Positions 1-11,247 of a stretch of DNA of 64,000 nucleotides are shown piece after piece. The DNA is from Diphasiastrum complanatum. Lineage: Eukaryota > Streptophyta > Lycopodiopsida > Lycopodiales > Lycopodiaceae. Numbering within the stretch: position 1 is the first letter of the stretch; every line of letters begins with the position of its first letter. Below the pieces are notes generated by a model that had not been told where the DNA came from, ran no database searches, and saw nothing but the letters and a program-made list of their open reading frames with translations. The stretch covers positions 27,952,969-28,016,968 of the forward strand of contig CM055102.1 in NCBI GenBank assembly GCA_029204225.1, written 5' to 3'. Made by a program: the position numbers and the translations under genes.

Positions 1-453
1 TAGGTTCTCCTGGGCACCATGCTATAAAAATCGGGTCAATCATCATAAGTGGGATGATGGGGTGTATCAATGTCTGTAGAAGATGGGAGAATATCCACAG
101 CTTCTGCAGCAGTTTCGATACGACATCGATTGGAATCAACACAGTCCACAGTGGCTAGTGCCTGTCCCCAATTGATTATGTCTGTTGATCTCGTATAGTG
201 GCCTTTGGGTTGGATCAGGACACTCTCTGATTCGTCATATGTTGTTGATGACCAATCATCATAAACTTTAGCAGGCTTGACATGGCCAGTTGAGTCAACA
301 GTGACTCATTTGTCGTGATTGCCAAAGGTGATTTTGCTATGCTTCCAATCTTGGACAACACCTGCGAGCCAGGGTGTACCAAGAAGAAGTTTTAAGTATT
401 GGCATCTTCTGGTAAGTCAAAGATGACACAATCGATCACAAATTTGACACCTG

Positions 454-760
454 CTATTCGAACTTTAATATTTGATAAATGACTAGCAGGGTCTGTAACA
501 CGTTGATCAGCATGTGAAGTTTGTATCGTGGTTGATCGAGGGTATGGAAGCCCCATGACTTTGCCAAAGACAAAGCCATTGTGTTAACGCCTGATCCGCT
601 ATCAAGGATAGTAGATACTGCGGGATAGTCTTTATAGGACAAAGGCAAGGTGATGCTAGTCCCCTTAGCAACACCTATATTCAGTAGATTCATAGGAATC
701 TGGGGAATTTCAGGAATCTCTTCTGTTTTTCGTTGTTCATCAGGAATAGTAGGCAGCTGA
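454..760 (-). pseudogene. Aspartic protease fragment of element A
   Basis: A 166-residue minus-strand frame (454-954) has a convincing retropepsin core in its second half: MNLLNIGVAKGTSITLPLSY, then YPAVSTILDSGSGVNTMALS. The catalytic triad is DSG, with the Asp codon at about 601-603, preceded by the hydrophobic strand usual for these enzymes. The first third of that frame reads over a different gag frame and is probably not translated as such. The protease would release gag and pol products in the particle. Confidence 0.65.
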
Positions 761-1129
761 AAACTACGATGGATATATCGTTGAAGCCCGGTGAAAGATT
801 TTAGCGCACTATGGAATGGCATAGTGAGTTGAGCTTGCAAGAGAATCAGAAAATACTTCAAGTCCCTATAGAGATTGCTCTTTGTCAGGGATCTGAGCAG
901 ATAACAGACTTTTCGTATGTCCTTCCTCTCGCAAAAACTCCTCTCGAAATTCATTGTATTGCCGTTGTTCCACGTTTGGGTCTGGGTAGTCTTTGGGTAA
1001 TGTGGAAGCGGTCAAGTGGCTTCCATTCGGGTCAGCTGATTGTTCATTGTTTTGCTGCTGTTCTTGTTGTTGGCGTTGTGCTCTAGTTAGAACTCTAACA
1101 GGTTCGGATGATATATGACGTGCTGGAAG

Positions 1130-1850
1130 GATCCTGTTAGGTTGTTTAGGGCAGTCTTTGAAGCTGTGTTTGCGAAACACAGTTTGGGCACTCCGCATGG
1201 TATTCGTTCTTAACTTTACACTCAACCATGAAGTGGCCAGTTTCGCCACAAATAAAATAGCGGTTACTCATTGGGCTTGTGGCAATAGCATAACCATCTT
1301 GGATGGTTAGCTGTGCTGAATTTTCCGGTGGTGTGGAATACTCTATCCCGTTTGCACGAGCATGAGTTGTCGGTTGGATATTGTTGGGAACTAGTAGATG
1401 GAAGTGTTGTATCGTGATGATATGAGTGATCGTAGGAGTTTTCTACAAGATGTGTTTGTGCAGATTCTCGAGGATGTCGATGTTTTTGTGCTCCTAGATC
1501 TTGTTGTCCCCTTGGAGGTGGTCCTAAGAGCGCCAACTGTGGTTGAGGTTCATGTCTAGATTGTCTGGCAACTCTTGTATATGGACTTGGTTGTTTCGTG
1601 ATGGATAGTGCTGATTTTGATTGTGTGAAGCAAACTGGTGTCTGGGAGGTTGATAATGTCCCCCTGACTGGTTTCGAGGTTGGTTTCGCGGGTTGTAATA
1701 GCAATAGAGTGATGTATGACCCATAAAGTCGCAGATGTCAAATTTGATCCATGAAGTATCTGGGACCGATTGGTATGAAGGGCACTCATTGCCAGTGTGT
1801 CCACCTCGACAGTGAGGGCACCATGTGTTCTCTCGTCTATGGTGGATTTG
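1130..1850 (-). pseudogene. Zinc-knuckle nucleocapsid region of element A
   Basis: Three CCHC-like knuckles can be read in minus orientation, in shifting frames. CPHCRGGHTGNEC lies near 1800-1840. A degenerate CDFMGHTSLYC near 1690-1735 has lost its first Cys-pair spacing. ICGETGHFMVEC, near 1215-1255, is followed by a Cys-containing tail. Knuckles of this type bind the RNA genome. Between them lies Gln/Asn/His-rich sequence. More than one knuckle per gag is unusual for plant gypsy elements, although the frames are broken. Confidence 0.6.
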
Positions 1851-2082
1851 GCCAGTGGGGTAACTGACCTGGCATCGAACTCTGGATAGACTTAAGAGTG
1901 TTTTGAAACTCTTTCGTGAGTTTCTCCATCTGTTGTTGGTGTTGCTGGTTAAGCAACTCCATCTGTCTTTTCCACAACTGTTCTCGTGTTTCCTCGTTTG
2001 GTCGAGCTCTTGGATAGCACGATGTGCTCTTCGTTCACGCGGCTCATCGACATCTGAGCCCTCGTCTTCCTCCCGAATGGCA

Positions 2083-2805
2083 TCAGACATGGCCTTGTTT
2101 CAAGGATGTATATTCATCATTGGAATGAAGTTCACGTCGTATCCATCGTGGGAGTCCAACGAGGAACCAACTTATGAGCATAGACTCAGTGGGTTGCTCT
2201 TGTACTTGACTTTTCAATCTTTTAAATCGTTCAATGTAGTCACGTACTTTCTCATCTTTTGTCATTTTGATGTTACTTAGCTTGACAAAAGGACTTTCGA
2301 TCAAGCGAAATGGCTTGAAGCGTTTGATAAATGCCTCCTTCAAGAGTGACCAGTCTCGTTTATCTTCACGATCAAGGTTAAAAAACCATTCTTGTGCTCG
2401 ATCAATCATGGTCATCGAGAAGAGCTGTACCACGGCGTCTGGTGATGTCTCGCCATAGACATCACATGCATTCTCAAAGACTTGAAGAAATCTTTGAGGA
2501 TCAGTGTTACCGTCGTACTTAGGTAAATCTAGCTTTGGAGTACGTTTTTCAGTATGCGGAACATTATTTGCAAAAGCTCCATTTAAGTGAGCTCGTGCAT
2601 GTGAAGATTCTACAGCATGAAAATGTGGTCGATCGTATGGAGCTTCAAAAAGCATTGGTTCCCATCTGTCAAATGGGTTGGTGGATGGCTCCTGGACTTG
2701 GGATTTCATCCTAGAATATCTATAAAATTGAGCCTGTTCGGTGGATGGGGAGACCATCTTTGGTGGATAGTCCTCTGTGGAATTCGGATCGTAAGGACGA
2801 TCCAT
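2083..2805 (-). pseudogene. Gag capsid region of gypsy element A
   Basis: The 240-residue frame starts at an ATG at 2805 and contains the retrotransposon gag domain from about residue 90: LDLPKYDGNTDP, a region with AQEWFFNL, WSLLKEAFIKRFKP, and VRDYIERFKRLKSQV...MLISWFLVGLP. This order is the classical Retrotrans_gag fold of Ty3/gypsy elements, which assembles the virus-like particle. Translation leaves this frame at 2083 near codon 240, and downstream gag continues in other frames, so the copy looks defective. Confidence 0.82.
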
Positions 2806-2869
2806 AACAACTCTAGAGTACCTTAGGATTGTGGAAATAGGCCTGTTAGACTCTTTGGTAGTGCAGGTG

Positions 2870-3535
2870 TGGTCTATTGCGGTGGTAATGTGGTGCGAGT
2901 GCGGTGGTAATGCGATGCTATTGTAGTGGAATGTAGTGCAAGGTTAGACTGTGGTGCAAAGGTGGTCAAAAAACAGTGGATGCGGTGGGAATGCGATCTG
3001 TTCGTAGTTGAGTGCGGTCGCTACGGTGCAACAGTGTATGCGGTTGGATTTCTAGCTGGTTATAGTCTAAATGCGGTTGAGTGCGGTCGCTACGGTGCAA
3101 CAGCTGATGTGGTTGGGGTGCGGTTGAATGCGTTCTCCACGATTCAAGGGTGGAGGCAGTCGGTGTGCGGTCTGTTACGATGCAAGAGTGGATGTGGTTG
3201 GAATGCGGTCGCTACGGTTCAAGGCGGTCGCCGCGGTCCAATGCAATCATTACGGTTCAAGGATGGTTGCTATTGTCCAATGCGATCGTTACGGTTCAAG
3301 GGTGGAGGTGGTTTGAATGCGGTGGCTACAGTTCAAGGCAGTCACTACGGTTCAATGTGGTCGCGGTTGGAATGCGAGTTGTTTGCGGTTGAATGTGGGT
3401 GTGATGGTTCAAAAGTGGATGCGGCTGGAATACGGTCTACGGTGGTTGGTGGTCTCTTGCGAGTCAAGGCGAATGCAGTTGGGGTGCGGTTGAATGCGGT
3501 CTGTTGTACTCGTCAGTTCCAATCGTCGTTTTGAA
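2870..3535. repeat. Degenerate tandem repeat block 1 (GCGGT-rich)
   Basis: On the plus strand, variants of GCGGTTGGAATGCGGT and CGCTACGGTTCAAGGGTGG recur throughout this block. One 67-68 bp stretch is nearly duplicated (about 3012 and 3079). The long open frame 2926-3534 is a product of this repetition and not evidence of a gene. The block lies directly upstream of gag of the minus-strand element A, where a leader or 5' LTR would be expected. Confidence 0.7.
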
Positions 3536-3554
3536 AGTTCTGTGGTCTGGCGTG

Positions 3555-4080
3555 GATTTGGTCCGGTTGAGATTGTGAGGAATCCCTTCGGTCGAGATTG
3601 AACCTAGAATCTCCGGTCGAGATTTGATCGAGACTCTTCGGTCGAGATTTGATAGAGTCTCTTCGGTCGAGATTTATCTCTTCGGTTAAGATTTAATAGA
3701 ATCTCTTTGGTTGAGAATTGAGCAAGTGGGCTTCGGCTACCGGTTGAAATTTGAACGAGCGCTCCAGCTCCCGGTTGAGATTTGAACGAGCGCTCCCGTA
3801 GAGATTTGAATGAGCGCTACCCGTTGAGATGGAGCGATGGGCTCCGGTTGAGAATTGAGCAAGTGCTTCGGTTGAGATGGGCGCGATGGGCTCCAGTTGA
3901 GAATTGAGCAAGTGCTTCGGTTGAGATTCAAAGGGGCTCCCCATTGAGATTTCAATGGGGCTCCGGTTGAGATTTTACAGAATGCTTTGGTCGAGATCAA
4001 GACTTAAGGCTCCGGTTGAGATTGAACATGAAGCCTTCGGTCGAGATTTAACAGAAGGCATCGGTTGAGTTGCGACGGAA
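3555..4080. repeat. Degenerate tandem repeat block 2 (CGGTYGAGATT, ~25 bp period)
   Basis: About 20 units with a spacing of roughly 24-26 bp share the core CGGT(C/T)GAGATTT followed by variable GA(G)C-rich sequence. Looser copies continue to about 4270. The unit differs from block 1, but the two blocks are contiguous and both are GT/GA-skewed on the plus strand. Confidence 0.75.
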
Positions 4081-5545
4081 GGTCTGTGAAAGGCTCGGTC
4101 GAGATCTGATCGATGAGCGTCGGTTGAGGTGTAACTCAGGATATGGCAAGATATTTAAGTACGTGACTCGGTCGAGAGTTGGTGTGTAGCGGTCCGGTCC
4201 AGACGAGAGTCGTGGATCTCGGCTTGGTAAGGAGCATGAAGCCTCGGTCGAGAACTGAGCTGCACGTCGATCAGGACCAAACTGGCGAGCTCGGCAAGGA
4301 TGCGCGTGTGAGACTTCAGAGTTATGATTTGGCAGCATAGATCGGAAAGGTTTGGCTTAGTTTAGTGTCTGTGTAGCTGTGGAATGGCGCCAAATATTCA
4401 CAGATTCCACTGAATCTGTGAACACGGTGTCTTTTTTATCTTTCTTTCTTCTTTTTACTTCCGTTGGTTACGGTTCTTTACGGTTTGGTCTTCTTGTTAG
4501 AATGGTCTCCAAGCAGAAGTGTTTCTCAGAGAACAAAGTGTATTCCCAGCTTGTCAGTGGGGAGAGACGGATATGTTACTCAGCTACATGCATATACAAG
4601 CCATGCAACCAGTCCTAGCTCAGTATAGATCAGCGTTCTGAAACAGAGAGCAAATCTACAATTTATCTACCAAAATCAGAGAACAAAGCAATGACAAGAT
4701 TAAGCTACTCAGCAAGGAACAAGAAACAAGAAAACTAGTTTCCTAACAGCACTCTAGCAACCCAAGAATCAAGAAACACCCATTTCTTGATGCTTGGAAT
4801 GCCCCAAATCAGATCCACAATCTCAGCCCTCTATAGTTTACCTGCATGCTGAACTACAATTCAAGAAACAAGAAAGTTAATCCACTTCTACATTCCACAA
4901 GCAAGAGAGAAAGCAAGAAAGCTATTTAATCCACAAACACAAAAGGAAATCAGAACATGCTCATAGAAATTTCACTCAAGAAGATTGCCATGAACAAGGA
5001 GCTTTATGACTATCAAAGCTCCCTCACAAGAGAGGGGGACCCTTAAATAAGCAAGAAGGCTACCCATGTGGAGCCCAAGTGGCAATTCCACTAATTTGGA
5101 AAATACAAGTGGAATTTGCCCTTCCACTAGAGGTTGCCATCAAAAAGGTGGCTCACTCTAAATTATTTAAGGGGTCTACGCTTATTTACAATGCCTAGGA
5201 AATATTACTAGCTCCTACATGGTTGTTCCTTCTCTGGGATACACCATGTAGGCTCACATAGATAACTGACTGTCATCCTAGCTAGTAATTTCTTGGCTCT
5301 CATGCTCGGCTCTCAGCTTCTTCTACTCTCCTCCTTCTGAAACCTCCTCGGTCATGGGTGAGAGATAATCTATGTCTTCAGCTTGGCTTGGCATCTGGGG
5401 ATTCCCTGGAATCTGCCAACAGGAGAGAACTTCTAGACACAATCGGGTGAGCTTGTAGAGGTTCTTCGACCTATCTTCTATGTGCTGCGCCTAGTAGACT
5501 GAGAGGGGTGCACTCTCGGTCTCATATACGAGTTCATGGACCGCA
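4081..5545. other. Non-coding interval, nothing recognised
   Basis: After the fading repeat units (to about 4270) this interval shows no protein similarity, LTR termini or primer-binding site that I can support. An A-rich, CAAG-rich stretch at about 4620-5030 could be an old LTR or leader, but no partner copy is present in the window. Confidence 0.5.
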
Positions 5546-6935
5546 TTGGTGAGGCGATTCAGAGATCTAACTTGGACGATGATACATATTACTCCTCCCA
5601 CTTTCTTTTCGTTTCAGTTTCACTTTGCTTTCGTGCTTTCAAAGATGACTAACCATTTGCAATGTCACTTGCGCAAGAAGGACGAGCTACTCAATGTTTG
5701 GGAGACAAGGTGGGACTTCTTCCATAGACCCATCCATGTGGTAGCCCACATGATGCACCCCTTGTGGTGCTCTGCCAGACGTCCTGGCGTGATGAACTCC
5801 ACCGAGGATGGGTGGAGGACACTGAGCGTGTATGGCCCGACGCAGGTATTGCAAATATTGTTGCCAGTCTCCTTGTTTATATTAGCATAGGCATTAGTTT
5901 GTGGCCTGACACATGTTCTGTTTCTTTTTCCAACAGGCCCAACTCTAAGGAACATAGAGCGAGATATGGTAAAGTTTGAGTGGGGCCCGTATCCTTTTAA
6001 TCGAGAGCAGTGTAGAGTTGACTAGTTGGCGCCTGTGACATGGTGGAGCTTTCATGGCCGCAGTACTCCTGACCTTCAGCGATTGGCAGGGAGAGTCCTC
6101 TCACAGGACTGTTCAGCTTCCGCCTGTGAGCAGAACTAGAGCATATGGGCCAGCCATCACACAAAGAGGAGAAACAGACTCTCCATTTGAGCAGTGCAGG
6201 CGGTTGGTGTTCGGGAACACCAACGGACGCATGCTGAGACGGACACGCACATAGGGTGACCGCTTGATCGAGGTGAGTTAGTTAGTGACATACTTAGTAT
6301 TGCTTGATGTACCTGCGTTTCAAGGATACCTATCTGACAAATGGATAAGTTTGCTAACCATGCCTGTTTGTTTTTGCAGGTGAACCGTGACCCCTGCATG
6401 GTACAAACGACAGTTGCTGCTCCTTGGGTACCACCTACAGAGGAGGAGCTCAAAGATGAGATCTATCGTGACCTGCACAGGCAGGCAGATGCAAAGGCAC
6501 GGTCCTGCGCAACGCATAGGAGAGCAACTCGACATCAAGAGAGAGGGGAGGAGGGAGATGATGAGTTGTCGGGGGGTGGAGAGGCATTTGGGCCTGGTTA
6601 CGAGGAGGAGTGGATGGAGGAGGGGGATACAGAGGAAGAGGATGAGGGTGAGCGTGAGGGAGGGGTGGACATACAACACTTATTCGTAGACCCCGATGTT
6701 GAGACACAAGAGGAGCCAACCATTCTTGCACCTAGACATAGAGGGTGACCTAGGGGGAGTGGGTTGGGGGCATTGTTTGTAGAGCAAACTGGAGTATCAC
6801 AGGCAGTTGAGGGCCAGGACGACCCTGAGTTTATAAGGCCTTCCCAGGGTACGAGATCACAATTGAGAGGGCAACCTAGAGGGAGCAACAGAGGAGGAGC
6901 AGTTGGAGCCAGCCAGGAGGGGGCAGGACGGAGAG
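5546..6935 (+). pseudogene. hAT-family transposase relic, C-terminal part with introns
   Basis: The sequence encodes WDFFHRPIHVVAHMMHPLW, then DELHRGWVEDTERVWPDAG. Next comes an intron (5846-5936: donor CAG|GTATTG, acceptor TTTTTCCAACAG), then PTLRNIERDMVKFEWGPYPF and the hAT dimerisation core WWSFHGRSTPDLQRLAGRVL plus SQDCSASACE. RRNRLS and QCRRLVF follow in two frames. A second intron (6272-6380; donor GTGAGT, acceptor TTTGTTTTTGCAG) leads to an acidic tail (EEEWMEEGDTEEEDEGE). These are the hallmarks of the hAT C-terminal dimerisation domain of cut-and-paste transposases. A frameshift near 5770 and at least two in-frame stops (within 6024-6140) make it a pseudogene. The N-terminal BED and catalytic parts were not seen. 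The tail probably resumes at about 8480. Confidence 0.75.
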
Positions 6936-6965
6936 AAAGGAAGAAAGAAAGAAAGCTTTATTAAC

Positions 6966-6995
6966 GTCCTTTGGGCACTCGTGGGCGCATAAGAC
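6966..6995 (-). promoter_or_regulatory. LINE 3'-UTR hairpin, copy 1
   Basis: In sense orientation, GTCTT at one end pairs with AGGAC at the other through one G-U wobble. The inner stem is GCGC with GTGC (one G-U), with a CCACGA loop. It is followed by GTTAATAA. The same structure with different stem bases occurs at 23516-23544 and 30155-30191, which suggests selection on structure. Confidence 0.55.
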
Positions 6996-7479
6996 CAAAA
7001 AGAAAATATGTACAAGCAACAGTGGGAGCATCATCCATAGGAGGATGTGGCCGTAAAATGCTATAAACTAGCTACGAATGAAAGTACAACAAAGTAGAAG
7101 TGAAATAAGCCCACAACCCGGGCCAGGTATAATAGAAGAACTACAGAAAAAGTACCAATGCCCACAACTCGGGCCAGGTGGAGAATAAGTACATATCAGC
7201 GAAAGTAAGTGCGAAGTGTCCGCTGAGTGGAGTGTACAGTGGGCCCTGATGGAGGCAAGTGGCGACTACATCTTGGCTTTTTCCACGGTGGCACAGGGAT
7301 GGGAATCTCATCGTCGGAGTCATCAGCATGTGCTCGAGTCCAAAAGAAGCCAGTGAGAAGCAACTCCTGGGAGTCTAACCCCAGGTGATCTTGTACAGGC
7401 AGATTGAGACTGACGGAGAGTAAGCATCTCATGAACAAGAAGTCCCAAGCAACGAGCATCTACATAGACGTGGTGTCTA

Positions 7480-8015
7480 AGGAGGGTGCTACAGAAAGAC
7501 GAAGAGGTGGTAGATGATCTCAGGATAGAAGCCCATGATTTGGTCTCACGTACTTCTTGCTCGAGATTAGGTACCTTCTGTACATGTTCCACCGTCTCAT
7601 GAAGCCGCTGTTCAAGAACGGGAATCCGGGCAGTGCACTCAACAGTGTCATATATTTGGCGCTCAAGTAGGGGAAGCTTACTCATGGATGCCTTAGTATC
7701 CTCAACATCACAGGAGATATCAGGGATGATGTCCCTCTGCAAAGCACTAAGCGCAGCACGAAGAGAAGTAATTTCAGTCTGTTGAGCGTCAATCGTGGCA
7801 GTCTTAGTAAGCAAATCCTCACGAAGTTCATTGAGTTGTGAAAGAAAAGCGACAAATTGCTTAGAAATGTACTCATTCAGCGAGGAGATGTTCTCGGGAG
7901 TGGTGTGCCGCATGTAGGTGTGGCATGTGTCTCCCATAGCAGCTGAGGACGAAGCAGTGACCTGTGGCAGTCGAGCGCTGACAAAATCGGTAGGCATGGT
8001 TGACGCAATTTCCAA
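7480..8015 (-). pseudogene. LINE ORF1 N-terminal coiled coil (copy 1)
   Basis: The frame begins MEIASTMPTDFVSARLPQ and runs into heptad-like sequence (residues about 40-160). It ends VRETKSWASIL, equivalent to VEETKTWATLF in ORF1 of LINE copy 2. In plant L1-type elements this Trp-Ala motif follows the coiled coil and precedes the RNA-binding part of ORF1. Here the RNA-binding part is absent, because the frame runs across the deletion junction into ORF2 3' sequence. Confidence 0.62.
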
Positions 8016-8479
8016 AGTACGAAGATGTTTGCGAGAGCCTCATAAACTTCTTAGCACGCTTTGTGCGCAAGACAAAGCCTAGAGGTAGGCGAAACGAAGC
8101 CGTAGGATGATTTGCAGGAGAGATGAGAGAGGAAGCAAAACCCTAATCAAGTAGTTTTACGGAAATGAGCGTAACTTTTTCATACGAAGTCCGATTGACC
8201 CGAAAATTGATTCAGATCGTAGGTAAGACAAAGCACTACATAGTTGTCAGACCGTACTTGCAATACGGTACCTATACGTACGTATTGTACGGCTTTTACA
8301 GACAGAAAATTTTGAGATCAAGAAAAATCAAATTTTCAAAACTCAAACTGTTGAGGATCTATTGCAAAAGGATAGCAGCAATAAAATCTTGAGAAACAAG
8401 CTTAGAGTAGCTAAAAGTGATGCAAGAAAGTGTCATGCACAAAAAAGGTAGATCTAGCCACAAAGAAAGCTAGAAAGAA

Positions 8480-8716
8480 GTGAGAGTTGCAAGGAGATGG
8501 AAGCAGTGAGGAGATGATGGCTGCGTGGAGATGGAAGCGTGGAGAGAGAGAGGGAGAGGGAGAGGTAGGGGACAGGGTGGAGGCAAAGGCAGAGGCAGAG
8601 GCAGAGGCAGAGGCTCACCACGACACATGACACCCTCAGCGTCATCCGTAGACTCCTTATTTGGCAGTTCCACAGACTCCGATGACTCAGACTTTGAGTT
8701 AGAGGACGAGTGTTAG
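8480..8716 (+). pseudogene. Probable hAT transposase tail, RG-rich and acidic end
   Basis: A purine-rich run encodes Arg-Gly repeats (RGRGRGRGQGGGKGRGRGRG), then SPRHMTPSASSVDS and an acidic end STDSDDSDFELEDEC with a stop at 8714-8716. It continues the Gly/Arg-rich frame (QLRGQPRGSNRGGAVGAS) that precedes LINE copy 1. The simplest reading is that the LINE split the last hAT exon. The link is inferred from composition and order only; the sequence is low-complexity. Confidence 0.4.
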
Positions 8717-8888
8717 TTGTCAATGTTTATGAGACATTGTTTATCAAACATCACTGTACGTTCTTTCGGCCTTGAGCCCGACATTATATATTTTCACGTT
8801 TCTACATTGTGTCTTGTCGGTTTGTGTTTCGATATGGTTTTTTTCAGCATGGTTTACTTCAGTATAGTAATTATCACATTCTACATGC

Positions 8889-8892
<4 letters not shown>

Positions 8893-8980
<88 letters not shown>
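8893..8980. repeat. (AG)44 microsatellite
   Basis: An uninterrupted AG dinucleotide run of 88 bp. Unlike the three (GA)n tracts at 23.4, 28.3 and 30.1 kb, no LINE 3' end (AACGTC motif) follows it on the right. Confidence 0.97.
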
Positions 8981-8984
<4 letters not shown>

Positions 8985-11247
8985 AATATGGTTTCAATGC
9001 TTTGCTCTGCACATAATTTCATTTCACACAATATAGAGATTCATGTTCCTGGAAACCCTCATCGAAAATCTCAGATCGTGATCCGGAACATGGCCTGCAA
9101 CTTTGAGTGAGTTGATGAGAGGAGGCTAAGAATAATTTCAAAATGAGAATCTGTGCCCTATAGGGAAAATTGTGGCCAAAAGAAGAAAATTACACTCAAA
9201 AGCTGCATAAAGAATAAGTAGTGTCCTTTGTAGATGGATCTCTGATGCCTGTAGAATATGGCTCCCACTTCGTCTCTGCCCAAAAACTGCTCTGGCACCA
9301 AAGTTATGACATAACAAATCATCACAACAGAACACATAGAAATGACTGTAAATATATAGGTCAAGTACAATGATTGTGATGTGAGAACCTGATAATCAAT
9401 TTGAGAACAATGATCCAATAGCAATCTGTTTTATCTAATTTGAATCCATGTAAGCTAAGCCAGCTGCTATTCTAAAGCTAACCAATGTAACTGAACTAAG
9501 GAACTAGTATCCAGTCTATGAATCATGATATTGAGGACAAAATGCCTAATTATAGAGTCTGAGGCCAAGATTAGGTCTAGCATCGACATGCCACATCTAG
9601 GGCCCAATAATAGACAAGTAAACTCTCTGTACTAAACGAGAGATCCAAATGTTCAAACTTAGAATAATATGGTTCAAATAACATCTACTTGAAGCACAAG
9701 ATATCCATGTCCACAATCTGGCACATAACTGGTGTTCTGACAGGCTGTTGGAGCAACACAACACATGATATAAACTGACCAGCTAGCAAAGCAGCTAAAA
9801 CATTTCTGCAAAAATGTTCTGAAAGAAGTTAATCGAAGAACCCTGGGCTGCAGAATCCCTGAAAAACTTGCAAATCCATCAGTGTGGCTCCCTTTACAGG
9901 GCTAAATATTAAGTTTCATAGAAACATATCTTTTCTGTTCTAGGACACCAAAAAGACCGCTTTGCAAAATTGTTGCTCTAGGACTTACAAGGCGGTTCTT
10001 TTAAACAAAATTGATCTTGTGAATGGCCTAAGCATATAACACATTTGTTTCTAGTACCTTTATCATCTAAGAAAGAATATCCTACCCCCCAGTAATGCTT
10101 GGCCAAACCTGCCAATGATGAGAACCAACCAGGTTTGATTTTTAAACTAGCAATTGTGCCTATGAACTATCCAAATCATGGTACACAATTTCTGCAGCAT
10201 ATGAAATGTCAATCAACTCATATGAATTGTAGCAATGACATATAATAAGATTTAAGAAAATAATATATAAGGCTCAGTTGCTACATATCAACATCAACAT
10301 TTATTTATGAACAATCAAGTTGGAGTCAGGGTTGTAAAAGCTTAGCTGGAGTGATAAAGTAAAATTGCTACAAATGGAAAACTGTGAGAGAACCTCATAA
10401 TATAAAATATAAGAAACTTACATATATGAGGCATTTAGTGCATGTCTTAAAGAAAGAGAAGGTATCACAAGCCCAATAGATTGTCAGTGGAAGAATTTGC
10501 TGCTACCATGAAAGATTCTACAGAAGTTACGTGTTAACTTTTGAAGAAGTTTTTTTGGCAAATAGTCTTATGGCTATCCAAGTTTTTTTCAGCTGCTACA
10601 TAGTAATCGTAATACTGCGACAGGTTACCTGGTGAAGGTAAGAAAAATGACATTACAAAGTTTACTACTAGATGGTTACAGGTATGTGGTACATAAAACG
10701 ATGAGATTAAATCCCTCCACTCTTCCATTGCAATATGTTACAAGACCTGTATTCATAATCATAACAAACTGCAGATGATTATATTGTCTGAGATTTATTT
10801 CCAGCTTTATAGAATCGATTCAAGTATAGATCTAGATTCCGAGCATGCAAGAATGTGTGTCAATTTAAGGAGGATCGGATGTGCTATTATTGTTCATCAA
10901 ATGACATTCAATTCAGTTCAAATATAAAAAGGATCTCTATGAAAGGTTAGTTAGGATTTATGTGGAGAGTCCAATCATGCAGTTTACTTTGAATAACATG
11001 ACGTGGCATGGCATTTCCATTACTTTGAAGCTTCAATATTTGACGAAACATGCAAAGGGTGCTTCTGTTTATTCATGCATACAAATTCACCAAAGCTAGA
11101 AACAAGCAAAAAGTAGTTAGTGTTCTCATTGTAATTTGTTAAGTTTGATATGATGAGATTTTTTTATGTATTCATCCTCAAGAAGCCAACTCTTAGTGGG
11201 GATGCCACATCACTTTGAATCTGGGAAAGAAAAAGCAAGCTCATTAC
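8981..11247. other. Intronic sequence downstream of FAM91 exon d, no gene recognised
   Basis: AT-rich sequence with only short chance frames. A minus-strand frame at 10534-10728 has an acceptor-like TTACCTTCACCAG before GNLSQYYDYYVAAEKNLD, but it matches no FAM91 segment I know and has no donor, so I do not call it an exon. No LTR, LINE or transposase similarity was seen. Confidence 0.5.

Larger units (their letters stand above)
1..2805 (-). mobile_element. Ty3/gypsy element A, 5' part (gag-protease), cut by window edge
   Basis: In minus orientation this reads gag, several zinc knuckles, an aspartic protease and the start of the protease-RT linker, then runs off the left edge. The coding frame is split among several short frames (2083-2805, 1524-2090, 1264-1704, 866-1249, 454-954), so the copy has frameshifts or stops. 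No RT, integrase or LTR is visible here. No initiator-Met primer-binding site was seen upstream of gag, where tandem repeats lie instead (2870-4080). It is a different family from elements B/D and C/E. Confidence 0.8.
6935..8100 (-). mobile_element. Short internally deleted LINE (copy 1)
   Basis: On the minus strand the N-terminal ORF1 coiled coil (8015 to about 7480) is joined near 7465 directly to the last part of ORF2 and the 3' UTR. The joined part begins DARCLGLLVHEMLTLRQS and continues with the PIPVPPWKKPRCSRHLPPSG tail shared with LINE copy 3. Everything between, including the C-terminal half of ORF1, the endonuclease and nearly all of the RT, is missing. The 3' end is the hairpin plus GTTAATAAAGCTTTCTTTC. 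It sits in GA-rich hAT coding sequence. The 5' limit is uncertain; sequence to about 8460 may be LINE 5' leader. It could be a simple deletion derivative or a mobilised non-autonomous form. Confidence 0.7.

Noticed and set aside
2926-3534. A 202-codon frame rich in Cys, Gly and Tyr.
   Set aside because: It is generated by the tandem repeat block; other frames of the same array are also open.
3555-4080. A CRISPR-like regular array.
   Set aside because: The units are contiguous and degenerate with no unique spacers, and the context is a eukaryotic genome.
8717-9016. Frames encoding RERERE or SLSLSL runs, also at 23.4, 28.2 and 30.0 kb.
   Set aside because: They are translations of (GA)n microsatellites.
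10534-10728. A possible further exon (GNLSQYYDYYVAAEKNLD) with an acceptor-like site.
   Set aside because: There is no donor site before the stop, and it does not match the FAM91 segment expected after exon d.
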